Assembly (NCBI GenBank): GCA_001179505.1
Contig: CDMY01000258.1
Span: 83,042 to 147,041, forward strand
Source of the DNA: Vitrella brassicaformis
Lineage: Eukaryota > Sar > Vitrellaceae
Direction of reading: 5' to 3'
Length of the DNA: 64,000 nt
Shown: positions 37,234 to 47,734 of the stretch, piece after piece
How positions within the stretch are numbered: the stretch's first letter is position 1
Layout of the letters: every line of letters starts with the position of its first letter
Made by a program: the position numbers and the translations under genes
The notes under the pieces: generated by a model
The model's database searches: none
Seen by the model: the letters and a program-made list of their open reading frames with translations, nothing else
Told to the model about the DNA's origin: nothing

Positions 37234-40001
37234 TCAGTACGCTCTCTGATCATCCATCCCGTTGCTATCGACACGCGAGAAGTAGTCAGTGATCAGTCGC
37301 TGGCCCGCCGTGATGGGCAGCCCCTTCCGATACAGCTCAACACTACACGGGCCTGTCTGCACAGCGGCGAACCCGTGAGGGCTCAGCCGCTCGGCTACGC
37401 CTCCCTCCCCATCATCGTGCAACGACTCGACAGGGAGTGCATCGTCGGTGGTGAGTGTGATGTAATCTAGCTTGGGCAGAGTGGTGATGGCCTTGACGCA
37501 TGTGCGAAACAGCCGAGACCAGACTGGCAAACGTAGTAGCAACTCGCCCTCGTCTGTCCGCCCATCTCCCTCCCCGCCCTCTGCAGCGAAGTTGGTAGCG
37601 AGAAACACGCTAATGTGCCGGATGCGATGCTCTATGCCCTTGCCCTTGTTGCTGCTGCCCTTGTCGGCCCCTGCCTCCCCCACCGACACATCTATCTCCA
37701 TCTTGCTGCTGCTACACGCCCCACCCGCCCCATCCTCACTGCCCTCATCTGCCTGCCCCTCCCACAGTGACCAATTCTCACTGCCGTCAAGGCACTTGTG
37801 AAACGCACACTTGACGTGCAGCAGTCGCCCCCCACTGGCACAGTTGCTCAGGTACGACGGCAGGAAAAACGGCTGTTCATGAAAAGAGGGCTGGCGGGCG
37901 AACCGCACTACCCGCAGCGATGGGAGGTCGTCTATCGTTTTGACGACGGCCTCCTCGCCCAGCTGATGCGCACTGCCCATCTCGACGAACTGCACCGACG
38001 GGAAGACGCGGCCGAGGTTGAAGAGCAGTGGCTGTGGGAGGGGGTTGTCGGTGTCTGTGGCCGGCTGCAGGGTGAGGGTGCGTGCTGAGCTGAAGACCAG
38101 CTTGGGCAGGAGGAAGTAGAAGGCCTGGATGATGTTATCCTCTGCCAGGCTGGTGGAGAATGTCACCGATGTGGCGAGGGAGGCCGCCAGGGTAAGGGTG
38201 GACGACTCGAATGCGGGCGTCTCGTCGTCGTAGATCCTGCGGATGGGGCTGCCAGGCTGTGTGGGCCAGAGGAGGGTGAAGGGGAAGTCGAATACGCTGC
38301 TGCTGTAGTCCTCCTTGCCGCCAGGGCTCACACAGTACTTGTGAACCGCATTGAGAGACTGTGACACCAGCAGGAAACACAGAGGATGCATTGAGAATGA
38401 TCAATCCCTCTTGTGTGCGTGGATGCATTGGTCACTCACCGATATGATTCTTGGCGTGATCTGTTTGAGCTTGATGGTGGCCTCGATGGCCTTGAGCGAC
38501 CCCATCGGCGTACCGTCGTCTTCATTGGTCCAGGGGTACAGGTCAGGTTCGTCCGCTGTGATGCTGAAGCTTGTCACCGTGTCGACGCTCGTGAGCTCGA
38601 CAAGCTTCATCGCGTCGTGCGCAGCCCACGCGAATAGGGGCGAGAGGGTGACGGTATCGACGGCGTCGCAATCCAGCCAGTCCCACCCATACTCTGTGTT
38701 GTAACCGCCAAACTCGTTGTCGTGCGCCGTCTTCTCCTGCGTAGTCAACTTGCGCAACTCGACGGTCTTAAGAGACCTGTGGCACCCACACCCAACAGAC
38801 AGGGGCGGATTGTGCGTAGGGACCTTTGGAAGGAACTGTCCTGGATTTGCACCCACCTGAGTGTCCAGCCGCGCAGAAACGAGGCCCACGCCCACCGCCC
38901 GCCCACCACTATCGTCTTCAACCGTGGGAACGCCAACGGCTTCTTATAGCCTGAACGCCACCGAGAGGGTACCTCGTGCTGCTTGACGCTGTGGCTGTCG
39001 GCTTCCAGACTCTCGAGGCTCTCACTAACGCCGTCGAGCAGCTTCACCATGCTCATGTTCATATGACACCGTACCACCGCCCGGCGGGTCTTGGCCAGAC
39101 GGGGCCGCCATGCCTCCAGCTGCTTATCGGTGGGGTCGATGTCGCGGTCGGCGAGGAATGCGATGGTGGTGTGCATGTCACTGTCGTGGGAGGGTCCCAG
39201 GAAGGATGAGTGGGCCCGTGAGAGGCCGCCGATGATGGACTCGGTGCCGATGAGGGGGCCGAGTCGGTCAAACAGCAACGCGTCAGGGAGGGTGAGCACC
39301 GACGGGGTCAACGACTGAACAGAGCACAGCACACACGCACAAATGTGCCATACACACACTCTCTCTGTATGTGTGTGTGTGTCCAAGTGCACGTGGGCGG
39401 CTGTCAGTTTGTGACCATCCTCACATCTAGGCGCAGGTTGCGAAGCATAGCAGTGAGCTTCTGCTGAGCGATACCGATGAGGATGTCCTGAGTGCTGGGC
39501 GGGGCATCGGCTGGGGCTATCTTGGACAGAAGGACCTTAAACCTCTCATAGTCCATATACACCATCTGCACACGTGATGGGCAGAAAGATCAGAGACGCA
39601 AAGCACACTCCATGTGTGTCATCTTGTGGTCTCTCACCTTGGCTACGTTAGGGCACATGTCTTGTCCCAATGTCCGCTCCTTGCTCTCCTTGAGCGTCAG
39701 CACCTCACCAGCCTGATTGCACAGGGAGGCCCACAGAATGGTACGGGAGACTTCGAGCCCTTTTCATCTCTCCCCTCTCCCCACCTGTCGCTGCAGTGCG
39801 TCGATCTTTTCTCCTACGTTTCCGTACTTGTCCCTCGCACCCACCAACACGCTCACAATGGACTCCAACTGGATGAACCATCACATGCACACCAAAACGA
39901 AGCAATCCAGTGACTGCGCTTCATCAGAGCAGCCGGCCAGTGTCCTTTCTCACCTCTGTGCATGCCACTCGCCGTCGCTTCGGATTCGTCTGCGGCTCCA
40001 T
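37234..40001 (-). CDS. seven-exon gene, coiled-coil N-terminus, function unknown
   Basis: The model is complement(join(37234..38358, 38440..38776, 38857..39314, 39425..39565, 39638..39712, 39785..39868, 39954..40001)), 755 residues; every intron phase fits. The start MEPQTNPKRRRVACTE has a basic nuclear-signal-like patch. A predicted coiled coil (ARDKYGNVGEKIDALQRQ) and a charged helix (TLKESKERTLG) follow. The rest alternates short hydrophobic strands with the texture of leucine-rich or F-box-type solenoid proteins (KTVELRKL, AIEATIKLKQI, LRVVRFARQ, LDYITLTTDD), but no clean repeat is visible. A low-complexity acidic/Lys segment (about 545-600) interrupts it. The family is not recognised. 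Confidence 0.72.
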
Positions 40002-42098
40002 CGCCGCCGCGCGACGGGAAGCCAAAAGAGTGTCGAATATCAGAACATCTCGAGGCTACTGTAGATCCCAGCTGTGAGAGGCCGCAGAGCGCCAGTACGG
40101 GGGTCAGAGGCCGATCTCCCTCTGGCTCGCATCGTCAGGGGGGGGAGGAGAGAAGGCAAAGAGAGAAGGCAAGGACCGCCGCATGACTCCTTCTTCTCTA
40201 TGTCCTTGATGCAGGAAACCCCAAAGGCCCTCCCCTTGCGCCTCCTCCAGTCACTTCTCTCTCGAGCCCCCATCCAACCTGGCGCGTCATCCCGCCGCCA
40301 TGGGCTGCCCTCTCATCAGAAGAGCCGCGAAGTTCGCAGCTGACGCATATCAGGGCGAACAGGTGAGATTCATAGCCAACGAACAGCGTCTACGGCGGGC
40401 GGTCACAGTCACTGGATGGCTTCGATTTCCGTGTTATATCTCCCCAGGTGCAAGGGGATGGCCTCCCCAGCATGCCACATGCACACCCATCGATGGCATC
40501 CATCATGGTACGGAAACAGGACAATCGTGCACGCACACGACAATCTCCAAGCTGAGAGCATGTGGGCCATGCTTGTGCAGGCTGATGGTTCAATTCAGTG
40601 GACAAGAGCCAGAATGAGCGGCTAGCCAGGTAGAGAACAGAAGACGCTAGTCGCCGACTAGGTCTCCGAGCTCCATGCATATCCATGTTTTGCATCCGCA
40701 GGTGTAAGGGGATGGCCTTGTGATCATGAAACATGCATCCATCCATCCATCCATCCATCCTGGTGAAAGCTAAGCATTCTGGTATGCTTACAGGACAATC
40801 GTGGACGCTAAATGATGATCATGTTAGAAACGATGTGTGTGTCTGTTCTCCTGTGCAGGCTGTGCAGGCTGGAGGGAAAAATGGTGGTTGAGGCGCTGAT
40901 GGTTCAGCTTTGTGTCGTCGGATCTGGTGAGCGGACACACAAGAGTCAGAATGATTGAGTAAGCAAGCACACTACGCACAAGCCAAACATACCGAAGCTC
41001 AGCCCAGCTCTCTTTGTGTGTGTCAGGTATGGCGTGCGGCATGCGGCATGTGTCAGATGCAACCCCCGGATGTCATGAGCTGTGATGACTGAGAGTGACG
41101 GTCTATAACTGGAGTACACAAGGGTCACATGACGGTATTTTGCGGTGACTTCATCGTCGACCGGCTGTGGAGATATGAGGAGTGGGAGTGCTGGTCTCTC
41201 CAAGTGGCCTTCTTCCTGGTGGCTGCTTGTCGTTGTGAGCCGACGCAGCTTCACCGCAATGGATACAGACACATTTGCCAGTCTTGCACGTAGGGCAAAA
41301 TGGGTGCCCGAGAGGAGGCCACTAGCATCACTGCTCTCACTGCTCTTTTGTCGTGGGTTTTGGTGGCTAATCTATCTGCCTGGTGCCGGCCATCGAACCG
41401 CTGTGTGTCAGGTTGAGTAGACAGGATCGGTGCATCGGTGTCTGAACTATTGACTGCAGTGTGAGTGAGGCGACGCGTTTTTCGAGGCGATGCACCTCAT
41501 GAAGAGACCCATGCAAGGCCAGAAGGTGAACACCATCAATATGCAGACAGACACACACACGTGAACATGGCATCGAATCATCCATTGCGAAGGTCAACAA
41601 GACATTCAAGCCGTTTTGGTCCACAAAGCCGGCTAATCAAGTGATTTTGTCTAGATCAGCAGCCATCCAATGGTGAAATGAAGGCCCTGTGCACGGAATA
41701 GCACGGAACAGCCACGTATGATCTGAGGGATCAGATTCCACCGCCTGGAAAGCGAAAAGCTTCAAAAGATCCCACAAAGTGAGCGGTTTCGCGCAATGAT
41801 GTGAGTTCGTCTTCGGTACCAGCAGTCCTTTTGACCTTGGTCTGCCTTCTATGGCCTTCTGTTGTCCCCAGAAAGCGAAATGCACGCGCGGCGAGATTTT
41901 TCGAGTGGCGAGATTTTTTCGCGCGGTGAGACGGCGACAAGCGCGCAAAAAATTGAGAGACAGTTTTTCACAATTTCCGTCCGTGGTCGGCTTTCCAGCC
42001 TCATTTCAGCCACAGATCCTTCATTTCTTCTTCCTTTGAGCTGGTTTTCGGCTTGTGTGGTCCGCCTCGCCCTCTCCCACCCCTCCCAACTTGTCCGA
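40002..42098. other. gene-poor stretch with a change in base composition
   Basis: CCAT repeats lie at 40737-40760. From about 41600 the microsatellites stop and A/T-rich runs appear. No supported gene is present. Confidence 0.4.
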
Positions 42099-42800
42099 AT
42101 GTTATCCGCCACTTCCTTCCTCCACCGCCGTGCCCCGGGCGAGGCCTCGCCCGATAGTGCCCTGCCTTCTGTGGACCGGCCGGCGACTGCCTGGTAAGTT
42201 CCTGGCGTCAGCGGAGTGCGCGCGCCTTGATTTTCCCTCAAACGACCTCCTTCAGGTGAGTACATAAAAATGTGCCGTCTTCCGTCATGTCTCTTGGCTG
42301 TCGTGATGGGGTGGTGTATGGATGATCGGTAGGGTTGAATGCATGGTCTCTTTCGCTGCCATGTGTCTTCTTTCGTCAGGTCTGTCTGCTGCAGACGAAC
42401 GGTCCTCTTTCTTTTCCCCGTCTCCGACTTTTTTCCTCGACGCATTTGTCTGAAGATTGGTAAGTGCCTCACTGAGCCTGGTCTTCACTGCGCACATCAA
42501 TGTCCTTGTTCACTGCTTCAGGCATGCAATCCTTTGGTCCGAAGGAAAAAAGGAAGCAGACCAATTTAGTGGATCGACGAACAAATTCATTGTTGTGTAT
42601 TGCAGCTGATAAGGAAATCTACGATGACAACCTTTTAATAAGGAGAAGACACGCACATAGACGACAGGAAGGTAGGCCGTACTTACGTGCACTGTGTGAG
42701 AAATTCAGAATGCGCACCTTTTTCAGGCAAACACCGTGAGTTGCTTTCCCTTGGGTCACCGCAAAAGCGGCTGCCGTCAAGTGGTGCATGCGTCGACTGA
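42099..42800 (+). CDS. small four-exon gene, function unknown
   Basis: The model is join(42099..42193, 42380..42459, 42522..42671, 42727..42800), 132 residues, with good donors (GTAAGT, GTAAGT, GTAGGC) and agreeing phases. The peptide is basic. The N-terminus (MLSATSFLHRRAPGEA) could be a mitochondrial presequence. A hydrophobic piece (TVLFLFPVSDFF) and a charged piece (GPKEKRKQTNLVDRRT, NLLIRRRHAHRRQE) follow. Nothing is recognised. Intron 1 contains an internal CAG|GTGAGT at 42253-42261. The frame is supported only by splice sites, so this may not be a gene. Confidence 0.42.
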
Positions 42801-43157
42801 CAGACGCCACCCCCAAACAGAGAGGTGCGTGCCCATTGCCCATCCTCAGAAAGAGCAGACATGGTCTGTTTTGTGTGGGTGTGTTGGTGTGTGTGTGTGT
42901 CTCTGTGCTGTTCAGGTGTCTCCACCATGCGAATCGATCCTCGGTAGACCAAGATGAGTTCAGGAAGGGAAAAGCAAATCCGGTGAGCGGAAACAAAGGA
43001 GGAGGGTTGAGCACATTCTGTGTGTAGCGCCGCCGTCAACGACATGGCGCGTCCGCGAAAGTTTCCCCCCATCGTCTCCTCTCTCTCTCTCTCTCTCTCT
43101 CTCAAGCAAGAAGGAGTAAGCGCCAACGCTCCCGCTCGCTCCTCATCCCTCTCGATC

Positions 43158-43884
43158 GATCGACGCCCGTGGCCTCATCGCCCGCCCGCCTCATGGCCTT
43201 CTACGCTTCAAAGAAATGGTAACGAAACCCGGCCCCGACTTGTGGACGCGCATCGACGCCACGGCAACATAGCAACAAATACGCCCCCACCGACGGCCTT
43301 CTCCCTCCCTTAATTCGCCCTTATCAAAATCATCAATCCACCTAGCTCCTTCCTCAGCTCCTCCACAGACAGGCAGACAGACGCATCGCATCGCATCGCA
43401 TCGCGTGGCATAAATACACAACAAATAGAGAATGTACAGAGAAGAGACCGACAGCATACCATACGTGGGTCTATGCGTGTACGTATGTACGTATGTATCT
43501 GTGTGTATGTGTGTGTGTGTGTGTGTATGTGTATGTTTGTGTATGTTTGTGTGCAGCCGGCTAGCTAGCTAGCTTTTGTTAGTTTGTTGTTTGTGAGGCT
43601 TTTGTTTGTCGTGTGTTGCTTGCGGCCGTAGACAGACAGGCGGGCTGTCTTCCTTCCTTCGTTTGTTCGTGGTATGGCGGCTTACCCAACTCGCAGGTAC
43701 GCACGTAAAGACAGACAGACAGGAGAGAGAGGGTTGTTACATCTCATATGTCTTCCACTCTTTGTGTGTCTTGTCTGTCTGTCTGCCTGTCTCTGCTGCT
43801 TGTCTCTCTGTCTGGCCTGCTCGTAGGTGCAAGCGCCCAAGCTCTCCTCCTCCTCCTCCTCCTCCTCCTCCTCATCTCACTCAC
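43158..43884 (+). repeat. tandem duplication, unit 1 (727 bp)
   Basis: A 103-bp core (43158-43260) matches 43885-43987 with only a handful of differences. Weaker similarity follows in the same order: the GACGCATCGCAT block, the GCTAGCTAGC block, GGCCGTAGACAGAC, and ATGTCTTCCACTCT. Confidence 0.8.
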
Positions 43885-44460
43885 GATCGACGCCCATGGC
43901 CTCATCGCCCGCCCGCCCCATGGCCTTCTACGCTTCAAAGAAATGGTAACGAAACCCGGCCCCGACTTGTGGATGCGGATCGACGCCTCGGCAGCAAACA
44001 CGCCTCGGAGTTTGTTTAAATTGAAACCATCAATCCAACAAACTCTTCCGCTTCTCCACACACACACACACAGACGCATCGCATACAAACAATTTAATAG
44101 AGAATGTGTAGAAAAACAAAACAGACAGCATACGTATGTGTATGTGTATGTGTATGTATGTGTAGCTAGCTAGCTCTTGTTTGTTGTTTGTGAAGGTTTG
44201 CTTTGCCGTTTGTTTGCTGCGGCCGTAGACAGACTGACTGACTGACGGGCTTCCTTCCTTGTTGGGTTCGTTGGCTGGGTCGTATTAGGACGACGGCTTA
44301 CCTTGGCGAAGGTACGCACGCCGAGACAGACAGGGGAAAGAGGGTGACGTCTTCAACTGTGTTCCTCACATGTCTTCCACTCTCTTTGTGCGTGTCTGTC
44401 TCTGCCTGCCTGCCTGTCTGTATGTCTGTCTGACCTGCCTGCTCGTAGATGCAGGCAGGC
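43885..44460 (+). repeat. tandem duplication, unit 2
   Basis: This is the second copy, offset by exactly 727 bp at the core and shorter and more diverged downstream. Both strands of the core stay open across the two copies. Confidence 0.8.
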
Positions 44461-44966
44461 CGGCCGCTATGTCTGGACCAGCTGGAGAGGAGACATTCTG
44501 ATCAGTCACGGCCAACCCTGCTGCAAGTGGGCACCATTCACGAGACACGAGAGACAGACGGTGGGTGAGAGTGTGGGTTGGCGTGTCTGTGTGTGTGTGG
44601 TGCAGCTTGTTTGACGACGTCGAGAAGGAGAAGAAGGATCCGACCTTGCGACATCGACGACAGTGGGACGCCGCAGTAACTGCTGAATCTCATCATGGCC
44701 AACAAGGCTAAGACTCTCCTGAAATTCACACTGTGACGAGCACTCGAAATCTTTCTTGTTTGTCCTGTTTTTCAGCTGAGCGAAAAGCGTCTGACGGCAG
44801 CTTGTCGGCCTTTTCTCTCCGCTGACCGCTCAGGTAGGTAAGTAAGACAAACAGAAGAGCATAATGTATAGATTTGTTCGTGTCGCTTTCGTGTCTCTCT
44901 CATGTCCTCTCTGTTTCTCTGTTTCTCCGCTTCGTCGGTCATTGCGTGGTCCCTTGGTCCATTCAG

Positions 44967-45740
44967 GTCAGTCCGAGCAGCACAAGCATCAGCACCGCCG
45001 TCACACCTGGCCCGGCCAAAGCCAAACACGCCAAGGCTGCGACGCTTCCACCATCGTCGACGGCGTCGGGGACGCACTGGTGTGACCTCTTTAACCTGCG
45101 GCTGCCAGACCCGCCCACCGACCATCCACTCACTGGTCTTCAGAGGTGGAGGGGAGACCCCTCCTGCGGCCCCGATGGTGAGGCGTGCGCGGCGGTCTCT
45201 GGACTGGACGAGAGCAAGCTCGTGCCTGCTTTCGTCCCTCTGCCCGGCTCAAGGCGACAGAGCTCTGCAGGCGACCAGAGCCCGACGCTGAGACGGGACG
45301 AGACGGTAAGTGAAAGACTAAAATCCCCCCTACCTGTCTCCCTCTATTTGGATGGATGGATGGATGGATGCAGGGGCGCCATGAGCCCTGACGGGGTCAC
45401 GATGGGGTGGCACGGTCGGACGCTGACGCGTGGGGAGAGGCACCATCACTCATAGTCGTCGCAATTCCTGTGTGTGTGTGTATCTGTCCGATTGACGCCG
45501 ATGCGCTTCATCTGTCTGTCGGTTTGTGTCGGTGTGTGTGTGATGCAGCGCTGGAGAGGTAGCCGCAGCGTCTGGTGGTGTCAGGCTGTCCAGACGCCGA
45601 CGACGGCCCATTCGTCGACCTCAACGGTGTCTCCGCCATCCTCCCCTCTCTCCACAACTGCCGCCCCCGATGGCAGGCAGCGAATCGGACACCTGCCCAC
45701 ACGCAAGAAGCAACGCACAACAGCCAAATTCGGCCAGTAA
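44967..45740 (+). CDS. possible two-exon Ser/Thr/Pro-rich gene, tentative
   Basis: Candidate exons are 44967..45305 (phase 0, donor GTAAGT) and 45549..45740 (ending TAA). The peptide is low-complexity (TAVTPGPAKAKHAKAATL; TAHSSTSTVSPPSSPLSTT). It has no upstream ATG in the exon, so a 5' exon is missing. Its second exon overlaps, in another frame, the first exon of the next gene model, so the two models compete. Confidence 0.25.
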
Positions 45741-46858
45741 AAACGTCTGGCGTGAGCACGTCTGTGATCGAGATACTGACATGCAGTTGAACATCACAAC
45801 CACTGCAGACGAGGCAGGCCAAGGACAGAAAGATAGTATAGGTGTTGGGTGTGTGTGCGTGTGCGTGTGTGTGTGTCTGTGTGCAGGCGTCAATGCAGGG
45901 CTGCCAACGACGGTAGATCCCCTGGTTCCAACGAGCATGCCCAGCATCATCTCTTCCGCCCTACCGGGTCGCGAGGTTCGGTGGCATGCCAGTCAGTCAT
46001 GCGCACCCCTGTGTTGTGCACACCGTTCCCCATTCACTAATGTATCATGCATGTATGGATGACTATCGTCAGATGTTGGCCACGACACTGAGCAGTATGC
46101 AGCATGCGTCAAATGGGGCTCCGGCGTCAGCACACCATGGACTGATGTCTCCACATCGGCAGGAGCCGAAGAGGTACATGTAGCGGGAAAAACGACATTC
46201 ATTGATGCACAGCCGTTGGTCCACGTCTGTGCGCGTCTTGTGTTCTGTGTGCCCCATGCATCACACGGCTTTGTATGCCGTGTTTGCTGGACAGGCTTCG
46301 ACGTGGCGTTGTGGGGCGTGCCAGGGGGGGAAATTAGCGTGCGCTGACTGATATATGAGACATGCACACAGAGGGGGAGGGATCATTCACTGTGTCTTCC
46401 TCTGTCTCTCTGTCCGTCCGTTTGTGTGTGCAGCACGACGTGCGCCGCTTCATCACGAACGCACTCGTAGATAGGCTGAAGGGCATCAAGGTCAACAAAG
46501 TGGTGAGGGAGCTGAACCTGATGCTGCTCAACATAGACCGAGGGGACAAGACGGAGCAGACCATCTCGGACATCCTGCGGCTGCACGGGCGGTACATCGA
46601 GAACGAGACCACCAAACAAGACTACTGGGTGAGCAAAGGAAGCTCCGGTCTGGCATGAGCACGTCTGTGTCTCTCTGTGTGTGCGTCTTCCGTGCAGATG
46701 AACGTGACAAGGACCGACGACGAGGCAAAAGAGAGGAAAATCGCCGAATACTGGCAGGGTAAGTGAGCAGAGTAGTTAGTATGTATTGGTTTTGTGTGTG
46801 GGCGCCCACCTCTTGTGTGTATGTGTGTGTGTCAGAGGCGGACGTGAAGGAGAAGTAG
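45670..46858 (+). CDS. six-exon gene, function unknown, helical C-terminus
   Basis: The model is join(45670..45841, 45887..45967, 46073..46338, 46434..46628, 46698..46758, 46836..46858), 265 residues; all five junctions agree in phase. The last three exons are the most convincing. They are an amphipathic helical stretch (RRFITNALVDRLKGIKVNKV, VRELNLMLLNIDRGD) and a charged C-terminus (EADVKEK). The middle exon is long and open but has unusual Cys/Trp-rich content (CVKWGSG, CRVCWTGFDVALWG), and its donor (GTGCGC) is weak. Intron 1 is only 45 nt. The N-terminal exons could belong elsewhere. No family is recognised. Confidence 0.45.
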
Positions 46859-46881
46859 CTGACACATGCCCCTTGGTGCAG

Positions 46882-47361
46882 ATGATGAAGACGATGCATC
46901 GTGAGCAGCAGCCCTTTCCACGGCCGCATTCGCCGGAGCCGCCAAGGAAACCACGGCGCCGGAGATGGCGCAACTTCAACGTGGACAGCGGCGATGAAGG
47001 CGATTGCGGTGTTGTGGAAAGGAGCTGCCCGTTCAATTGCAGCAGAGCAGGCAGTCGGCCGGTGCACGTGGGATTCCCTCGTGCACCTGTCGGTTCCTGC
47101 TTCAGCGGCGCGTGTCGGCGCCACGTTCACGAGGACCGCTCCGCACACCCCGAGCCCCCCTCTCACCCCCCTCCCTTGCCACAGCCACACCCGGCGTTCC
47201 CCCCACCCCCACCCCATTCGTACTTCTTCCCGCCCTCTGCTATGACAATGGGCATTCATCTGCCGCGGCATCACTTGATGATGCAGCCGCCACCTCTTGC
47301 AATGGTGGCAGCAGCAGAAGCAGCCAACGCTCATGACCAAGTGCACTTCCTGCCCAGGTGA
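46882..47361 (+). pseudogene. partial copy of the Pro/His-rich 5' module
   Basis: This is an open frame of 159 residues homologous to the first exon of the gene at 19.4 kb (shared: PRPHSPEPPRKPRRRRW, GDCGVVERSCPF, PVHVGF). It ends early in the type-A segment (HHLMMQPPP) and then runs into unique sequence and a stop. It begins about 24 bp after the TAG of the preceding gene. It is probably a truncated duplication. Expression cannot be judged. Confidence 0.6.
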
Positions 47362-47734
47362 TTCATGAACTTCGAGTCAAGAATGACCCTTAGTGAGAAT
47401 CAAAGCAATGCGTGTTGATGTCTCAGGTTTTCGGCTTCAGCTAGATCGCTGGCTACGTTTTATATCGCGGCGTCCTTTCATCCGAATATGCGCTGAGTGT
47501 GGCCGACTGCTCATCAGCTGCATCGAGACACACACATACTCACAGTCTCCTGAAGCAGACTGAGGACTGCAGGGTGCAGGCGGCCAGCAGAAGAGAGGGG
47601 TACGCGACAACACAGCAGAGCCACACAGTAGCGAATGGGGGGCTGAGAACGAGCCAGGGCATCATGATATTGTCTGTGTTGTGTCTGTCTGTGTTGTGTC
47701 TGTCTGTGTCTTGTCTGTCTGTGTGTGTGTGCAG
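47362..47734. other. gene-free stretch
   Basis: TGTC repeats lie near 47670-47725. Nothing else is supported. Confidence 0.45.

Larger units (their letters stand above)
42801..44966. other. repeat-rich stretch, no firm gene
   Basis: It holds the 727-bp tandem duplication, TC and CTC runs, TATG/TGTG tracts near 43488-43552, and GCTAGC repeats. A two-exon open reading starting at 44449 (MQAGRPLCLDQLERR...) is possible but unsupported. Confidence 0.4.
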
